A DNA stretch of 64,000 nucleotides from Candidatus Scatomonas merdigallinarum (GCA_018716305.1 DVKB01000004.1:1-64000); one strand, 5' to 3'. Numbered from the stretch's first letter, positions 1 through 9,637 are shown. A program made the numbers and translations. The notes: generated by a model not told the origin, from the sequence alone.

Positions 1-282
1 TACAACGATATTTACCGGGTTCAGATGCCGAATATCACCCCTCATGTCTGCCGTCACACTTACTGCAGCAATATGGCGAAGTCAGGTATGAATCCAAAGA
101 CGCTCCAGTATCTGATGGGGCATAGCGATATTGGTGTAACGCTGAACACCTATACCCATCTGGGCCTGGAGGACGCAGTGGATGAATTAAAGCGGGTGGA
201 AGAACTGGAGAATGCCAGAAAGGAAATGGAAAAGATAAACGGAGAGGGGACAGTTTCACAGAGAATGTTCCGGGCAATATAA
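1..282 (+). CDS. Tyrosine recombinase/integrase, C-terminal end (5' truncated by the window)
   Basis: This is the last 93 codons of a phage-type site-specific integrase, open from base 1. The catalytic block is readable: H-V-C-R-H (the HxxR pair), the GHSDIGVTLNTYTH segment with the following conserved His/Trp-position residue, and the nucleophile tyrosine in T-L-N-T-Y-T-H. The sequence resembles integrases of Tn916-type and related Firmicutes elements. The final 30 residues are a charged helical tail. A terminator-like hairpin follows at 299-323. Whether the gene is complete upstream cannot be seen. It is the only mobility gene in the window and supports the idea that the next gene arrived by integration. 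Confidence 0.85.
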   Translation, partial: YNDIYRVQMPNITPHVCRHTYCSNMAKSGMNPKTLQYLMGHSDIGVTLNTYTHLGLEDAVDELKRVEELENARKEMEKINGEGTVSQRMFRAI

Positions 283-298
283 TATGGAAAGAATGAAG

Positions 299-325
299 GC
301 GCTCTGCTTTAGCAGGGCGTTTCTG
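299..325 (+). terminator. Hairpin terminator after the integrase
   Basis: CGCTCTGC and GCAGGGCG pair around a four-base TTTA loop (one G-T pair), followed by a short T-rich stretch (TTTCT). It lies 17 bp behind the integrase stop codon and separates it from the large gene at 522. Confidence 0.6.
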
Positions 326-357
326 AATATAGGATGGGAAAACAAAAAATGATATGC

Positions 358-405
358 TATAATGTGGTAGAATAATTATTACAAATCAGATTTGTAGAAA
401 TTATT
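358..405 (+). promoter_or_regulatory. Possible promoter with an overlapping dyad upstream of the 1946-aa gene
   Basis: A perfect -10 hexamer TATAAT lies at 358-363, but no good -35 is seen 17 bp upstream. Just downstream, ACAAATC (381-387) and GATTTGT (389-395) form a dyad around one A, framed by AATAATT (371-377) and AATTATT (399-405). The position at the expected transcription start suits an operator for a repressor, or a hairpin at the mRNA 5' end. No regulator gene is next to it. Confidence 0.4.
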
Positions 406-521
406 GTTAGTAAGTCATTTTGAGGTTTAATTTGCTATACGGGCAAAAGAAACTTATGATTTGATGATAGGGGAAAATTAAAAACTTGATTCGCTTAGTG
501 TTGATGTGAGGAGGTCATTAA

Positions 522-3500
522 TTGCAGAGTCCAATCCATGAAGGATATGAATATCAAGATTATTTTACTGTTTCGATAATCCTACAACTGATGCTTAGGC
601 AGACAGATGCTGAAATAATTATTGATCGTAAGGATTTCAGCGGAGATAAATTTGACGATTTAAAGGTAAAGACGCCTAATAATACCACTGAATTTCAGAT
701 TAAGTATTCCGATAGTGAAAGCTCCCATAAACTTACTAAAGATGACTTCGCAAATGGTAATGGACATGATACTGCATTGTGCGATCTGTTTACTTCTTGG
801 AAAACGAGAAAAGAATCTGAAAATGATACTAAGATAAAGTTATGCCTCGCGTGGAACAGACCTATTGATGATGATCCGATTATAAACTTTTTAAAGCCTA
901 TTCAAGATCAATCTCTACCCTTTTCAACGATTGCATTTATGTTTGACGGAAATTTGTTTTGGCCGGAAGGGAAACTGCCTCCCAAAACGTGGAGGAAGTT
1001 TAATACGGCGATTAAAGAAAGGAATATCGATAGAAAAGACTTTTTATCGTTTTGTAATGAATTTACGATTATTCTAGAAATGCCTAAGGCAAGTCTCGAT
1101 TTAAAGAATCCTGGTGGCATCGAAAATGTGATTATTAGACAAGTTGAGAAACTGGGCGTGGGCATTTATCCAAATGATGGTCTCAACGTAGAAGATGTTA
1201 TTTATAAACTTGCAACAGAAGTGAAGCATTCTAGAGCGAGGGGGAATAGACTTTATACTAATACATTAATGGGACGCCTTGGACTAATAACAGATTACGG
1301 GAAATTTGATCAAAGATTTCCGGTGGATTCAGCACATCAGATTATACTTGGTGATGAGCTTGAAAGGCTACACAGAACCATTCATGATTCAAAACGTGTC
1401 ATTATTATTGGCAATCCTGGATCAGGCAAGTCTTGGCTTGTCGATGAATACATAGATAAACTCAAGAACGATGATAGTAAAGTTATACATTATAATTGTT
1501 TTCAATCGTTACAGGATACAAATGGCCTTGAGAGAATACGTGTCGCTTCCTTATATGGGAATCTAATTTCACAGATTGTGGAACAATGTCCGGAATTAGT
1601 TGCGCATAAAAATACAATCTTTGGTGCTGATAAAGCAGAGCTTGAAAATCTGCTTTGTTTCATTGACGAAGGATTCTATTTAGTAGTAGATGGTCTTGAC
1701 CATATATCCAGAGAATATGAGTTACACAAAGATCTTATTTCGCGCTCTGAAACTGAAATCATTTCTGAACTGTTGGAAATTCATTTTCCTGATAACTGCT
1801 ATGTTCTAATATCATCACAACCAATAGAAGAAATGAAGGCGTTTAAGAACAAAAACTACAGTGTGTTGGAGATTGAACCATGGGGAATTGAACAAGCAAA
1901 ATCATTGATGACGACTTTTCAGATTAATGATGATACTATTGAAGACGATGATGTTTCATCAATAAGTGCTTACCTACTTAAGAAATCTCAGGGAAATGCT
2001 CTATACCTTAATTATATATTGCGTCAGTTACGAAATTTAGATGTAAATAAAGAATTAATAGACGAAATACCTGATTACGATATCAGTCTGTCTAAGTATT
2101 ATTCCTATCTATATACAAAGGTTCATAACAATCGCACGGTTAATGCACTTTGCGGAGCAGATTTCTATCTCAGTCTAAATGATTTGATGGAGATTACTGG
2201 AGATGGAGAATTTGTAGAACAAGATATATCGGTGCTTCATCCATTATTGATTGAAAATATTATAAGCGGAGGTTTTTCAATTTATCACGAAAGTTTCCGC
2301 CGATTTGTGTTATCATCATTAAAAGATAAAAAGGTTGATTTAGAAAGAAATGTTTATGGTATTCTCGTTGATTGGTTACAGAAAAAACCATTTTTTGAAT
2401 TTGATAAATCATATTATTATCTTACGGAATTGCTTTATAAAATCAAGCGAGATGATGAAAATACAGATTTGATTGAGAAAGAATTTGTTCTTAAATCAGT
2501 TTCAGAAGGTTATTCTCGAAAACGTATAAAAATGAATCTAAATTGTATTATTCGTAGCGCAGGGAGGAGCAGAAATTTAGTTGCGTTGGTAACCGCTGGT
2601 GAATTGTTGGCAATGCTTGATGATATGAACGAATTCGAAAGTACCGGTGAAGAATACTTCCAAGCAATATGTGATATAAAAGGAGCTTCTAAACTAAATC
2701 AGTTAATGCAGATTGATGGGAAGCCAACATTTGATAAGGATACGGGTAGACTGGCATGTTATATTTCTTCGAAAGCTGGCATTACACCTTGGTGGGAACT
2801 GTATTTGGATACAGGTGCTAAACAGTATAAGATTGAGGATTTTAAATACTATTTCAGATATCATCTAGATGAGCAAGGAATTAATATTATTCCTAAACTT
2901 ATGGAGGCAATAGAAAAAGAAAAGGGTTCGATAAGAAGCCAATGTATTGAGATTGCATATAATGAGCTAGAGGACTATATAGGATTTGATGCAATCACTT
3001 CAATTGCGGAGGAGCAACAATTGATTCATTGGAAGAACTATCTTTCATATATTGAAACTGGATATTATCCGCAAACTGATGTCTCATTTGAAACCACCAT
3101 TAGAAACTGGGAAAAAATCAAAAAAATGAAGATGCCAGGAGAAGAAGATATCAAAATTTTCAAGGATTTATTCTCGAAAATATATTATCTCTCTGAGCAG
3201 GGAAATAGAGAAGCTATAGAGGTAGTCATTGCCGAATGTGAAAATATTAACTGGTTCTATAATTGGATAATTTATTCTGTCAAGATGGCAGAATTGTGTG
3301 CGCATACAGCACAGATGGATTCTAAGTTCATTTGTGAATCAGCGATTACTAATCTGGAACTACTGCTACAGGATACAGAAGTTTTTAAGGGAGAACCTCG
3401 TACCTGCGATTTGTATTTTCTCAAGAATGAATTGACAAGGTCATATGAACGGGCGGTAAAATTAATTTCCCAAAATGGAGAAGTAGAGGATCTGGAAAAA

Positions 3501-6362
3501 GCATTAGATATTCTTGAGCGGCTTGATAATGAAACTGGAACAAGTTTAGATCATAGCATGGGAGGTCCATTAACCGATGCTGAATTTTTAGAATTAATAT
3601 CTCGTTTTCTGACTATTGATAATTATGAAATTGTAAAACCTTATTTATTAAGAATTCAGAAGAATATAGAAAAGAATGAGGTATATGACTGCATAGCTGC
3701 GGCAAAGCTCCGATTTGTAAGTCTTATTTCAAAGTATAATCAGTCTGAGGCTTTAGAGTATTTTGATTTGTGTACACGTTATCTTGTAGCATATGGATTT
3801 CACAAGGATATTATTCTGGAGCAGGTTATGGATTCTTATAACATATTTTTTGAATCTGTTGCAGAAAATCCAGAAAAGGAACGCGATACAATAACGAAAA
3901 TGACAATAGCTCTTTTGAATCATACTGATGGAAGAGAAACAAAGCACTTCCTAAACCGCTGGTTTGATAAATTGCTTGAGACAGATTCGAGGTATGCGCT
4001 TGTATTTCTGTTTGAATTACAAATCAGGTATGGAAAAAGCTGGATTATAGAGCGTATGTTACGTTCTGCTATAGGGAAGTATTGCAATGATCCTAATTAT
4101 TTGGATATTGTAATTGGATTAATTGAGTCACTTCCAAATGATACAAGCCCAAGAATAATTGATGCAGCCATATCTGTATTCAGAATGTTGAAACGTATAT
4201 TCGAAGAAACAACCAACGATGGAAAATTGCTGATCAAGTGGCGCATGAATGAACTTGTTGTTAACATTGTTTCAAGATTCAATATCCTTGATAGCTCTTG
4301 GCCCGACAATGATTCTTGGAAAGACGAAAGTATCAAAGAATTCTTGTTAACAGTCGAGTCAGCAGGATTTGATGTTTCACAGTATATAGAATATTTCCAT
4401 ATAAAGAAATCTGGAAATATGGACAACAAAGATGATAAGAAAACAAGGGATGTATTTGAAGACACTCAAACTCATTTTGAAGCTTCAACCCCAGAGGATG
4501 TAAAGAAATGGTTTGAAACACATGATTTGATTGAGCGAGATATACAAGATATCTGTGAATTTCTTAAGAATTATCAGAATGATAAAGATACTTTACTTGA
4601 GATATTGAGATTCATAATTACTAGAGTTGGTGGATGGAGGTATAGTCAGAAACATAAGAATACTGTTTTACAAATTATTGGGCAGCTGGAACTGGATGAT
4701 AAAGAACTGTCAGAAATTCATATGTTGATGTACCTTTACTCATATGAATGGGGAAGTTCTTTAGTTGATAAAGATGAATTTCTCAATAGTATACGACTAA
4801 GTTCTGATGTGGCTCGTGATACGTTTTATCGTGAATTACCCGAAGTTATTATTTCGCATTCGGGTAGAATTACAAAAGGTCTTTTGGATGCACTTTTTGC
4901 GTTTGGATTTGATAAGGATAGTATTATTACGATTTGGAGAAGTGCATTTGATATTATGAAGCTTCGTTTTCCGAATCTTGATCAATATCCTATTGATAAT
5001 GTTTTGGAAGAAACGGATGAACAGTTAGGACTACGTAATTGCTTATTAATGAGGTTCATTGATGGAGGTAAGGAAGCGTTTTTGGCAGCTTATGCATATT
5101 TGGCAAATGCTGCTGAAGAAGGGGATTTTTCAGAATTCACAGGATCGATAGTATTTTGTGTAGAACATTATGAACAATATAATCTTGTGACACAAATAGC
5201 AATCGCAGATTTAGTAAGATGTTATGGTTATTGTCTGAAAGATTTGGATAGAGAACGAATAGTAAATGCAATTAATACGGTTTATCCAACTGGAAATTTG
5301 CTTTTGGATGTTGTTTTTTCGGAATTTACAATATATAAGGGCTTTCTTTTAAAGTGCGCTAATAAACATTCACCTGATTATATGGAACAGGAAGATATTG
5401 AATTTTATTTAGCAGAACAACTATATGATCTCGGGGAAGAAAAGATTCGAGAAGGAGTTGATGAATATGCTAAGAATTCAGTATATCGAGATCCGATTAT
5501 GCAGGTGGTCAAGACTTGTGGTATTAACTATGTAGAACTCTATGAAAAACTACATACATCAAGGAGGCTGAATGATAAAATACAAGATTTTGTTGGGGGA
5601 TCAAGTAAGATTCCTGAAACAAATACCGAGTACAAATCATATGTAATTCAATATGCGCTCCATGCAATCATTGAAAAAGCATTTTTTGACAAGAAACCCG
5701 AGTTGATTCCACAGAATTTATTCCGATTGATGCCTGACTATCAGGGAATGTATAGATTATTTAAATGTCGTGAGATGCAACCCCAAAATCATCTGTATGA
5801 TAAAAATAATTCGTGTGAGCCTTTACTCAAAAATAATGAGGATGATTACATTTTAATCGGACGCTCTGAAACAAGAAAACGTATTGATTATAAACAGTTG
5901 TCTTTGGTATTGGCATATCAAGGAATAGTAGGAGGGGATGATGACGAACATCAGAATCCATTCCAACAATGTTTAACCACAGCGGTTGAAAAAGAAGAAA
6001 TCTATATGATTTCAGATAATTCGGAAGCACTGATTAATTTTATTAGTACATTAGATCGAGAATTAGAAGATGAAGACTATCTGTGGCCTAGAATGACAGT
6101 CTCTAAACTGTTTAATGTTCATATTGAATTTGATTTCTGGCAGGGGAGATATATTGCCGTTAATCAAGAAAATGACATCATCTTTATTATGAAAAAATGG
6201 TCATCGAGTTATAAAGGTGACATCGAGTATCCTGGAAATGCAATTCCATTATATAGTGGAACTGAGTTGTATATAAAGAAGGAATATATTGAAATATTGG
6301 AGCAGCATTTCGGAAAACTGAAAATGAAAACCTGTGTGCAACCATATACGTACACTTATTGA
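522..6362 (+). CDS. Avs-like STAND NTPase with N-terminal Cap4-type nuclease domain (candidate antiphage sensor)
   Basis: A 1946-aa intact protein. The TTG start is chosen because GAGGAGGT (508-515) sits 6 bases before it and the N-terminus (E-G-Y-E-Y-Q-D-Y) matches dsDNA-nuclease domains of the Cap4/DUF4297 type. Residues 1 to about 210 carry a PD-(D/E)xK-like pattern: D45/D46, E57 and Q59-I-K61 in TEFQIKYS. A P-loop NTPase follows, with Walker A GNPGSGKS at 297-304 and Walker B ending VVDGLDH (D390, D393), the style of NACHT/STAND ATPases. From about 620 to the end no catalytic motif is seen; the sequence is helical and repeat-like, as expected for a TPR-type sensor arm. Size and order match Avs proteins, which detect phage terminase or portal and then cut DNA. 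The specific target is unknown. Low GC and the integrase nearby suggest transfer. Confidence 0.75.
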   Translation: MQSPIHEGYEYQDYFTVSIILQLMLRQTDAEIIIDRKDFSGDKFDDLKVKTPNNTTEFQIKYSDSESSHKLTKDDFANGNGHDTALCDLFTSWKTRKESENDTKIKLCLAWNRPIDDDPIINFLKPIQDQSLPFSTIAFMFDGNLFWPEGKLPPKTWRKFNTAIKERNIDRKDFLSFCNEFTIILEMPKASLDLKNPGGIENVIIRQVEKLGVGIYPNDGLNVEDVIYKLATEVKHSRARGNRLYTNTLMGRLGLITDYGKFDQRFPVDSAHQIILGDELERLHRTIHDSKRVIIIGNPGSGKSWLVDEYIDKLKNDDSKVIHYNCFQSLQDTNGLERIRVASLYGNLISQIVEQCPELVAHKNTIFGADKAELENLLCFIDEGFYLVVDGLDHISREYELHKDLISRSETEIISELLEIHFPDNCYVLISSQPIEEMKAFKNKNYSVLEIEPWGIEQAKSLMTTFQINDDTIEDDDVSSISAYLLKKSQGNALYLNYILRQLRNLDVNKELIDEIPDYDISLSKYYSYLYTKVHNNRTVNALCGADFYLSLNDLMEITGDGEFVEQDISVLHPLLIENIISGGFSIYHESFRRFVLSSLKDKKVDLERNVYGILVDWLQKKPFFEFDKSYYYLTELLYKIKRDDENTDLIEKEFVLKSVSEGYSRKRIKMNLNCIIRSAGRSRNLVALVTAGELLAMLDDMNEFESTGEEYFQAICDIKGASKLNQLMQIDGKPTFDKDTGRLACYISSKAGITPWWELYLDTGAKQYKIEDFKYYFRYHLDEQGINIIPKLMEAIEKEKGSIRSQCIEIAYNELEDYIGFDAITSIAEEQQLIHWKNYLSYIETGYYPQTDVSFETTIRNWEKIKKMKMPGEEDIKIFKDLFSKIYYLSEQGNREAIEVVIAECENINWFYNWIIYSVKMAELCAHTAQMDSKFICESAITNLELLLQDTEVFKGEPRTCDLYFLKNELTRSYERAVKLISQNGEVEDLEKALDILERLDNETGTSLDHSMGGPLTDAEFLELISRFLTIDNYEIVKPYLLRIQKNIEKNEVYDCIAAAKLRFVSLISKYNQSEALEYFDLCTRYLVAYGFHKDIILEQVMDSYNIFFESVAENPEKERDTITKMTIALLNHTDGRETKHFLNRWFDKLLETDSRYALVFLFELQIRYGKSWIIERMLRSAIGKYCNDPNYLDIVIGLIESLPNDTSPRIIDAAISVFRMLKRIFEETTNDGKLLIKWRMNELVVNIVSRFNILDSSWPDNDSWKDESIKEFLLTVESAGFDVSQYIEYFHIKKSGNMDNKDDKKTRDVFEDTQTHFEASTPEDVKKWFETHDLIERDIQDICEFLKNYQNDKDTLLEILRFIITRVGGWRYSQKHKNTVLQIIGQLELDDKELSEIHMLMYLYSYEWGSSLVDKDEFLNSIRLSSDVARDTFYRELPEVIISHSGRITKGLLDALFAFGFDKDSIITIWRSAFDIMKLRFPNLDQYPIDNVLEETDEQLGLRNCLLMRFIDGGKEAFLAAYAYLANAAEEGDFSEFTGSIVFCVEHYEQYNLVTQIAIADLVRCYGYCLKDLDRERIVNAINTVYPTGNLLLDVVFSEFTIYKGFLLKCANKHSPDYMEQEDIEFYLAEQLYDLGEEKIREGVDEYAKNSVYRDPIMQVVKTCGINYVELYEKLHTSRRLNDKIQDFVGGSSKIPETNTEYKSYVIQYALHAIIEKAFFDKKPELIPQNLFRLMPDYQGMYRLFKCREMQPQNHLYDKNNSCEPLLKNNEDDYILIGRSETRKRIDYKQLSLVLAYQGIVGGDDDEHQNPFQQCLTTAVEKEEIYMISDNSEALINFISTLDRELEDEDYLWPRMTVSKLFNVHIEFDFWQGRYIAVNQENDIIFIMKKWSSSYKGDIEYPGNAIPLYSGTELYIKKEYIEILEQHFGKLKMKTCVQPYTYTY

Positions 6363-6745
6363 TTTATTTATGTAATAGACAACTTATGGTAGGAAGGAGA
6401 ATGAACATAGAAATTTCTGCCTGTCGTTTTGAAAAATTGTTCCTACCTGTCGATTGAGGTACTCAATCAGGTATTCTGCTTTCTGGCTTTTGTATCAAAA
6501 ATAAAGGTTGCTATGAACGAAATGGCTCTATGTTGTTTCGAGATATGGGTTATAGTATAATATCTGCAGTAGTAACACACCCCCATTCTTACTACGTTTT
6601 TACTACGATTGACGGCCTCAACTTGCCCCGATTTGCCCCGTTTTGCTTATTCTGTGATTGTTTTAACAATCTCGGCGGCAACTACATACCCGGCAAATCG
6701 CGGCAAAACAGGGCAAATCTTAGCAAATTAGGAGGACTTTAAAAT
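6363..6745. other. Intergenic tail of the island with repeated GCAAA/TTGCC motifs
   Basis: This 383-bp stretch has no convincing gene. It contains an 8-bp direct repeat TTACTACG (6589-6596, 6600-6607), an imperfect inverted repeat (6630-6646 with 6703-6719), and several spaced copies of GGCAAA on one side mirrored by TTTGCC on the other. Such clusters are typical of recombinase arm sites at element ends, so this is the best candidate for the island's right attachment region. An AGGAGG at 6730-6735 belongs to the next gene. Confidence 0.5.
6630..6719. repeat. 17-bp inverted repeat, one mismatch, 56-bp spacer
   Basis: GATTTGCCCCGTTTTGC at 6630-6646 is matched on the other strand by 6703-6719 with a single mismatch. 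A further TTGCCCC precedes the left arm, and GGCAAATC and AGCAAATT flank the right arm. There is no T-run, so it does not look like an ordinary terminator. An attachment site or recombinase-binding array is the likelier reading. Confidence 0.6.
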
Positions 6746-7207
6746 ATGATACGAGTGCTTTTCGTGTGCCACGGCAACATCTGCCGTTCCCCCATGGCGG
6801 AGTTCCTGTTAAAGGACATGGTCCGCCGACGGGGCACCGCCGATGATTTTTATATTGCGTCCGCCGCTACCAGCTCCGAGGAAATCGGCAATCCGGTTCA
6901 TCGGGGCACCAGGAAAAAGCTGGCGGAGCTGGGAATTTCCTGCTCCGAGAAACGGGCGGTGCGCATGCGCGCGGAGGATTACCGGAAATACGACTACCTC
7001 ATCGGCATGGATGCCTGGAATCTGCGGAACATGATGGCCATTGTCCGGCGGGATCCGGAGCATAAACTTCATCTGCTGCTGGATTTCAGCCATCACCCCA
7101 GGGATATTGCGGATCCCTGGTATACCGGGGATTTCGAGACTACCTATAATGATATTATGGAAGGTCTGGAGGGTTTCCTGAAGCATTTGGGCTATGGGGA
7201 GAGGTGA
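6746..7207 (+). CDS. Low-molecular-weight protein-tyrosine phosphatase
   Basis: A cytoplasmic 153-aa phosphatase that removes phosphate from protein tyrosine (or arginine) residues. The signature loop C8-H-G-N-I-C-R14-S-P is at the N-terminus, giving the CX5R catalytic cysteine and arginine, and the general-acid motif DPWYTGDFE lies near residue 125, as usual in the family. The length is typical. AGGAGG at 6730 supports the ATG. The stop overlaps the ribosome site of hydF, so the two are probably co-transcribed. In Gram-positive bacteria such enzymes often counter BY-kinases, but no kinase is seen here and the substrate is unknown. Confidence 0.9.
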   Translation: MIRVLFVCHGNICRSPMAEFLLKDMVRRRGTADDFYIASAATSSEEIGNPVHRGTRKKLAELGISCSEKRAVRMRAEDYRKYDYLIGMDAWNLRNMMAIVRRDPEHKLHLLLDFSHHPRDIADPWYTGDFETTYNDIMEGLEGFLKHLGYGER

Positions 7208-7214
7208 TAGAAAT

Positions 7215-8450
7215 ATGGGAATGAATGATACGCCTTCCGGAGAGCGGCTGCATATCGGCTTTTTCGGGAGAAGAAATGTGGGAAAATCCAGTCTGGTGAA
7301 CCGTGTTACCGGCCAGGATCTGGCAGTGGTTTCCGAAGTAAAAGGTACCACCACAGACCCGGTGCGCAAGGCCATGGAGCTGCTGCCCCTGGGGCCGGTG
7401 GTGATTGTGGATACCCCCGGCATGGACGATGAGGGAGATCTGGGAGAACTGCGGGTGCGGAAGGCCCGGCAGGAGCTGAACCGGGTGGATGCGGCCGTGC
7501 TGGTGGCGGACGCCGGGGAGGGCCTCGGGCCATCGGAGAAGGTTCTGCTGGAGCTGTTCCGGGAGAAAGAAATCCCGTATCTGATTGCGTTTAATAAAGC
7601 GGATCTTCTGGACCTAGAGCAGCAGGAAGCACTGGGGCGGACAGCAGAGCAGGAAGGAAAATTCCTGCTGGTCAGCGCCAGGGACAACTGGCGGATCCGG
7701 GAACTGAAAGAGGAGATCGGGAGTCTTGCGGGACAGAAGGAGCAGGAGAGGCATTTAGTGGCAGATCTTATAAAGCCTTCAGATTTTGTGGTGCTGGTGA
7801 TTCCCATTGACAAGGCAGCCCCCAAGGGCCGGCTGATCCTGCCCCAGCAGCAGGCCATTCGGGATATCCTGGACGCCGGGGCCCGGGCGGTGATGGTAAA
7901 GGAGGATGAACTGGCGGACACCCTGTCAGAACTGAAGAAGCGGCCTGCCCTGGTGATCACGGACAGCCAGGTTTTCGGAAAAGTGGCTGCGGCGACACCC
8001 CCGGAGATTCCCCTGACTTCCTTTTCCATTCTTTTTGCCCGCTATAAGGGGAATCTTTTCCAGGCCGCGGCGGGGGCGGCGGAATTGAAAAAGCTCCGGA
8101 CCGGGGATCGGGTTCTCATTGCCGAGGGCTGCACCCACCACCGCCAGTGCGGGGATATCGGCACAGAAAAACTTCCGGCTATGATCCGGAAATATACCTG
8201 TGCAAAGCCGGAGTTTGTGTTTACCTCCGGCCGGGAGTTCCCGGAAGATCTTTCCGGGTTCCGGCTGGTGATCCACTGCGGGGGATGCACCCTCAATGAA
8301 CGGGAGATGCAGTACCGGCTGAAGACTGCGGCGGATCAGGGAGTTCCCATGACGAACTACGGCATTGCCATTGCCTGCATGCAGGGGATCCTGCGGCGCA
8401 GCGTGGCCATGTTCCCGGCGGTACAGGCCTTGCTGGAAGAGGATTTCTGA
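7215..8450 (+). CDS. hydF: [FeFe]-hydrogenase H-cluster maturation GTPase HydF
   Basis: HydF is the GTPase scaffold that carries the di-iron precursor made by HydE and HydG to apo-hydrogenase. The 411-aa protein has the GTPase motifs GRRNVGKS (18-25), TTTDP, DTPGMDD and NKAD. Its C-terminal domain has EGCTHHRQCGDIG and HCGGCTLN, the conserved residues that hold the [4Fe-4S] cluster. The ATG at 7215 is preferred over one 21 bases upstream because GAGGTGAT ends 7 bases before it. The gene follows the phosphatase with a slight overlap of signals. hydE, hydG and the hydrogenase itself are not in the window, so the maturation genes are dispersed or lie outside. Confidence 0.95.
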   Translation: MGMNDTPSGERLHIGFFGRRNVGKSSLVNRVTGQDLAVVSEVKGTTTDPVRKAMELLPLGPVVIVDTPGMDDEGDLGELRVRKARQELNRVDAAVLVADAGEGLGPSEKVLLELFREKEIPYLIAFNKADLLDLEQQEALGRTAEQEGKFLLVSARDNWRIRELKEEIGSLAGQKEQERHLVADLIKPSDFVVLVIPIDKAAPKGRLILPQQQAIRDILDAGARAVMVKEDELADTLSELKKRPALVITDSQVFGKVAAATPPEIPLTSFSILFARYKGNLFQAAAGAAELKKLRTGDRVLIAEGCTHHRQCGDIGTEKLPAMIRKYTCAKPEFVFTSGREFPEDLSGFRLVIHCGGCTLNEREMQYRLKTAADQGVPMTNYGIAIACMQGILRRSVAMFPAVQALLEEDF

Positions 8451-8521
8451 GGCTGTTCTCGGTACGCTATAGATTTTGGAATATAGGAAGTAAAAATTTT
8501 AGTAAAATTTTACCTACCCCC

Positions 8522-8550
8522 TTGCCAAGGAGAAATTGCTGGATTATAAT
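8522..8550 (+). promoter_or_regulatory. Sigma-A-type promoter of galE
   Basis: TTGCCA (8522-8527), a 17-bp spacer and TATAAT (8545-8550). It gives galE a leader of about 60 bases. A small palindrome, GTAAAATTTTAC (8502-8513), lies just upstream and may mark the end of the hydF transcript. Confidence 0.75.
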
Positions 8551-8620
8551 CTAGGAAAAAGTACCGGCATGGGCAGGCAGCCCGGCTTGCAGGTTCATAA
8601 TTGAAGGAGGACAATAAGCC

Positions 8621-9637
8621 ATGAGAATTTTAGTGACCGGTGGCGCCGGATATATCGGAAGCCACACCTGTGTGGAACTGTTAAATGAAGGCTATGAGGT
8701 TGTGGTTATGGACAATCTTTATAATTCCAGCAAAAAGGCCCTGGACCGTGTGGAGGACATTACAGGGAAGAAGCTCACCTTTTATGAGACAGATATGCTG
8801 GACCGGGAAGGGGTAAAGAAGATTTTTGATCAGGAGAAGATCGATGCGGTGATCCATTTCGCAGGCCTGAAGGCGGTGGGAGAATCTGTCCGCAAGCCCA
8901 TTGAATATTACTACAACAATATGGCCGGTACTCTGATTCTCTGTGATGAGATGAGGAATCACGGCGTCAAAAACATTATCTTCAGTTCCTCCGCCACGGT
9001 GTACGGAGATCCCGCGGAGATTCCCATCACCGAAAATTGTCCCAAAGGAACCTGTACCAATCCCTACGGCTGGACAAAATCCATGCTGGAACAGGTGCTG
9101 ACGGATATCCACACGGCGGATCCGGAGTGGAACGTGATCCTTCTGCGGTACTTTAATCCCATCGGCGCCCATAAGAGCGGTCTGATCGGCGAAGATCCCA
9201 AGGGAATTCCCAACAATCTGCTGCCCTACGTGGCACAGGTAGCCATCGGCAAACTGCCGAAGATTAACGTGTTTGGAAATGACTATGATACTCCCGACGG
9301 TACCGGGGTCAGAGATTATATTCATGTGGTGGATCTTGCCAAAGGCCATGTAAAAGCCATTCAGAAGCTGGCGGACAGAGAAGGGGTTTCCATCTATAAC
9401 CTTGGAACCGGAAAAGGCTACAGCGTGCTGGATGTGATTCATGCCTTTGAGAAAGCCTGCGGCCATGAACTGCCCTACGAAATCCAGGGCCGCCGTCCGG
9501 GAGATATTGCCGTCTGCTACGCCAAATGTGACAAGGCAAAAGAAGAGCTGGGCTGGGAAGCCCAGTACGGCATTGAAGAAATGTGCGCGGATTCCTGGAA
9601 CTGGCAGAGCAAAAATCCCAACGGATACGCGGACTGA
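8621..9637 (+). CDS. galE: UDP-glucose 4-epimerase
   Basis: The 338-aa enzyme interconverts UDP-glucose and UDP-galactose in the Leloir pathway and for surface polysaccharide supply. The N-terminal Rossmann motif is [10 protein letters not shown], binding NAD+. The extended short-chain dehydrogenase catalytic pair is Y-G-W-T-K (YxxxK), with a Ser/Thr-rich FSSSATVYG strand before it. The length matches E. coli GalE. GGAGG sits 10 bases before the ATG. The gene has its own promoter and is closed by a strong hairpin, so it is monocistronic; no galT or galK is near. Confidence 0.96.
   Translation: MRILVTGGAGYIGSHTCVELLNEGYEVVVMDNLYNSSKKALDRVEDITGKKLTFYETDMLDREGVKKIFDQEKIDAVIHFAGLKAVGESVRKPIEYYYNNMAGTLILCDEMRNHGVKNIIFSSSATVYGDPAEIPITENCPKGTCTNPYGWTKSMLEQVLTDIHTADPEWNVILLRYFNPIGAHKSGLIGEDPKGIPNNLLPYVAQVAIGKLPKINVFGNDYDTPDGTGVRDYIHVVDLAKGHVKAIQKLADREGVSIYNLGTGKGYSVLDVIHAFEKACGHELPYEIQGRRPGDIAVCYAKCDKAKEELGWEAQYGIEEMCADSWNWQSKNPNGYAD

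Larger units (their letters stand above)
1..6742. mobile_element. Fragment of an integrated genomic island (right-hand part)
   Basis: The segment holds the end of a tyrosine recombinase, a single AT-rich 5.8-kb gene, and a repeat-rich tail, and it stops where ordinary GC-rich operons begin at 6746. The base composition and codon use of the large gene (many AAA, GAA, ATA and AAT codons) differ plainly from everything downstream. I infer an integrated island whose right edge lies in the repeats at 6620-6725; the left edge is outside the window. No transfer or replication genes are visible, so it may be a decayed or satellite-type element. Confidence 0.55.

Noticed and set aside
6530-6742. 70-codon open frame in the island tail
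   Set aside because: It has no ribosome site, overlaps the repeat array and has no family resemblance.
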